5,582 nt of DNA, taken from contig JBAZDY010000101.1 in NCBI GenBank assembly GCA_041654215.1, positions 1-5,582 on the forward strand, in the 5' to 3' direction. The notes under the pieces were generated by a model, which saw only the letters and a list, made by a program, of their open reading frames with translations, was not told the origin of the DNA and made no database searches. Shown here piece by piece: positions 5,554-5,582 of the stretch. A program made the position numbers and the translations under genes. Source of the DNA: Undivivens sp041654215 (lineage in GTDB: Bacteria > Omnitrophota > Gorgyraeia > Gygaellales > Profunditerraquicolaceae). Every line of letters starts with the position of its first letter. The first letter of the stretch is position 1.

Positions 5554-5582
5554 AATGCCGTAGGGATTTTCCCGGTATCTTA

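Overview
The window reads like a bacterial chromosome segment of moderate GC content. Two conserved translation genes lie on the left. An envelope gene and an unrecognised gene follow, set among dense short repeats. All four genes are on the + strand. Abundant small palindromes, a 46-bp tandem array and 'GTGTCCCCGGAAT'-type repeats remind me of uncultivated candidate-phylum genomes such as Omnitrophota. That assignment is an impression from repeat style and protein flavour, not a demonstrated placement. No RNA genes, CRISPR array, transposase or convincing promoter was found.

Layout: (1) 3-1028 is the 3' part of rpsA (ribosomal protein S1), with four S1 domains and the start lying outside the window. 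(2) 1029-1163 is a gap almost filled by a 96-nt nested palindrome. (3) 1164-2321 is tyrS (tyrosyl-tRNA synthetase). Its frame stays open back through the palindrome to 1041, but the real start is most likely the ATG at 1164. (4) 2415-3764 is a 12-helix flippase of the Wzx/polysaccharide-exporter type. (5) 3765-4293 is non-coding: five 46-bp tandem repeats, two perfect hairpins and a purine-rich stretch. (6) 4294-5274 encodes an unrecognised, probably all-beta protein with five G-x-W motifs and a C-terminal phenylalanine. Its apparent N-terminus is made of repeat DNA. The whole gene sits between inverted copies of a 28-29 bp repeat. (7) 5275-5582 is a repeat-rich tail with a second copy of the rpsA-tyrS palindrome family, several hairpins and three 18-bp units whose stems change in a compensatory way.

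rpsA and tyrS both serve translation and may be co-transcribed, although the palindrome between them could attenuate or process the transcript. The flippase probably moves a lipid-linked glycan across the inner membrane, but no glycosyltransferase is visible here to fix the substrate. The most unusual material is the repeat-bracketed beta-repeat gene and the covarying mini-hairpins at the right edge.
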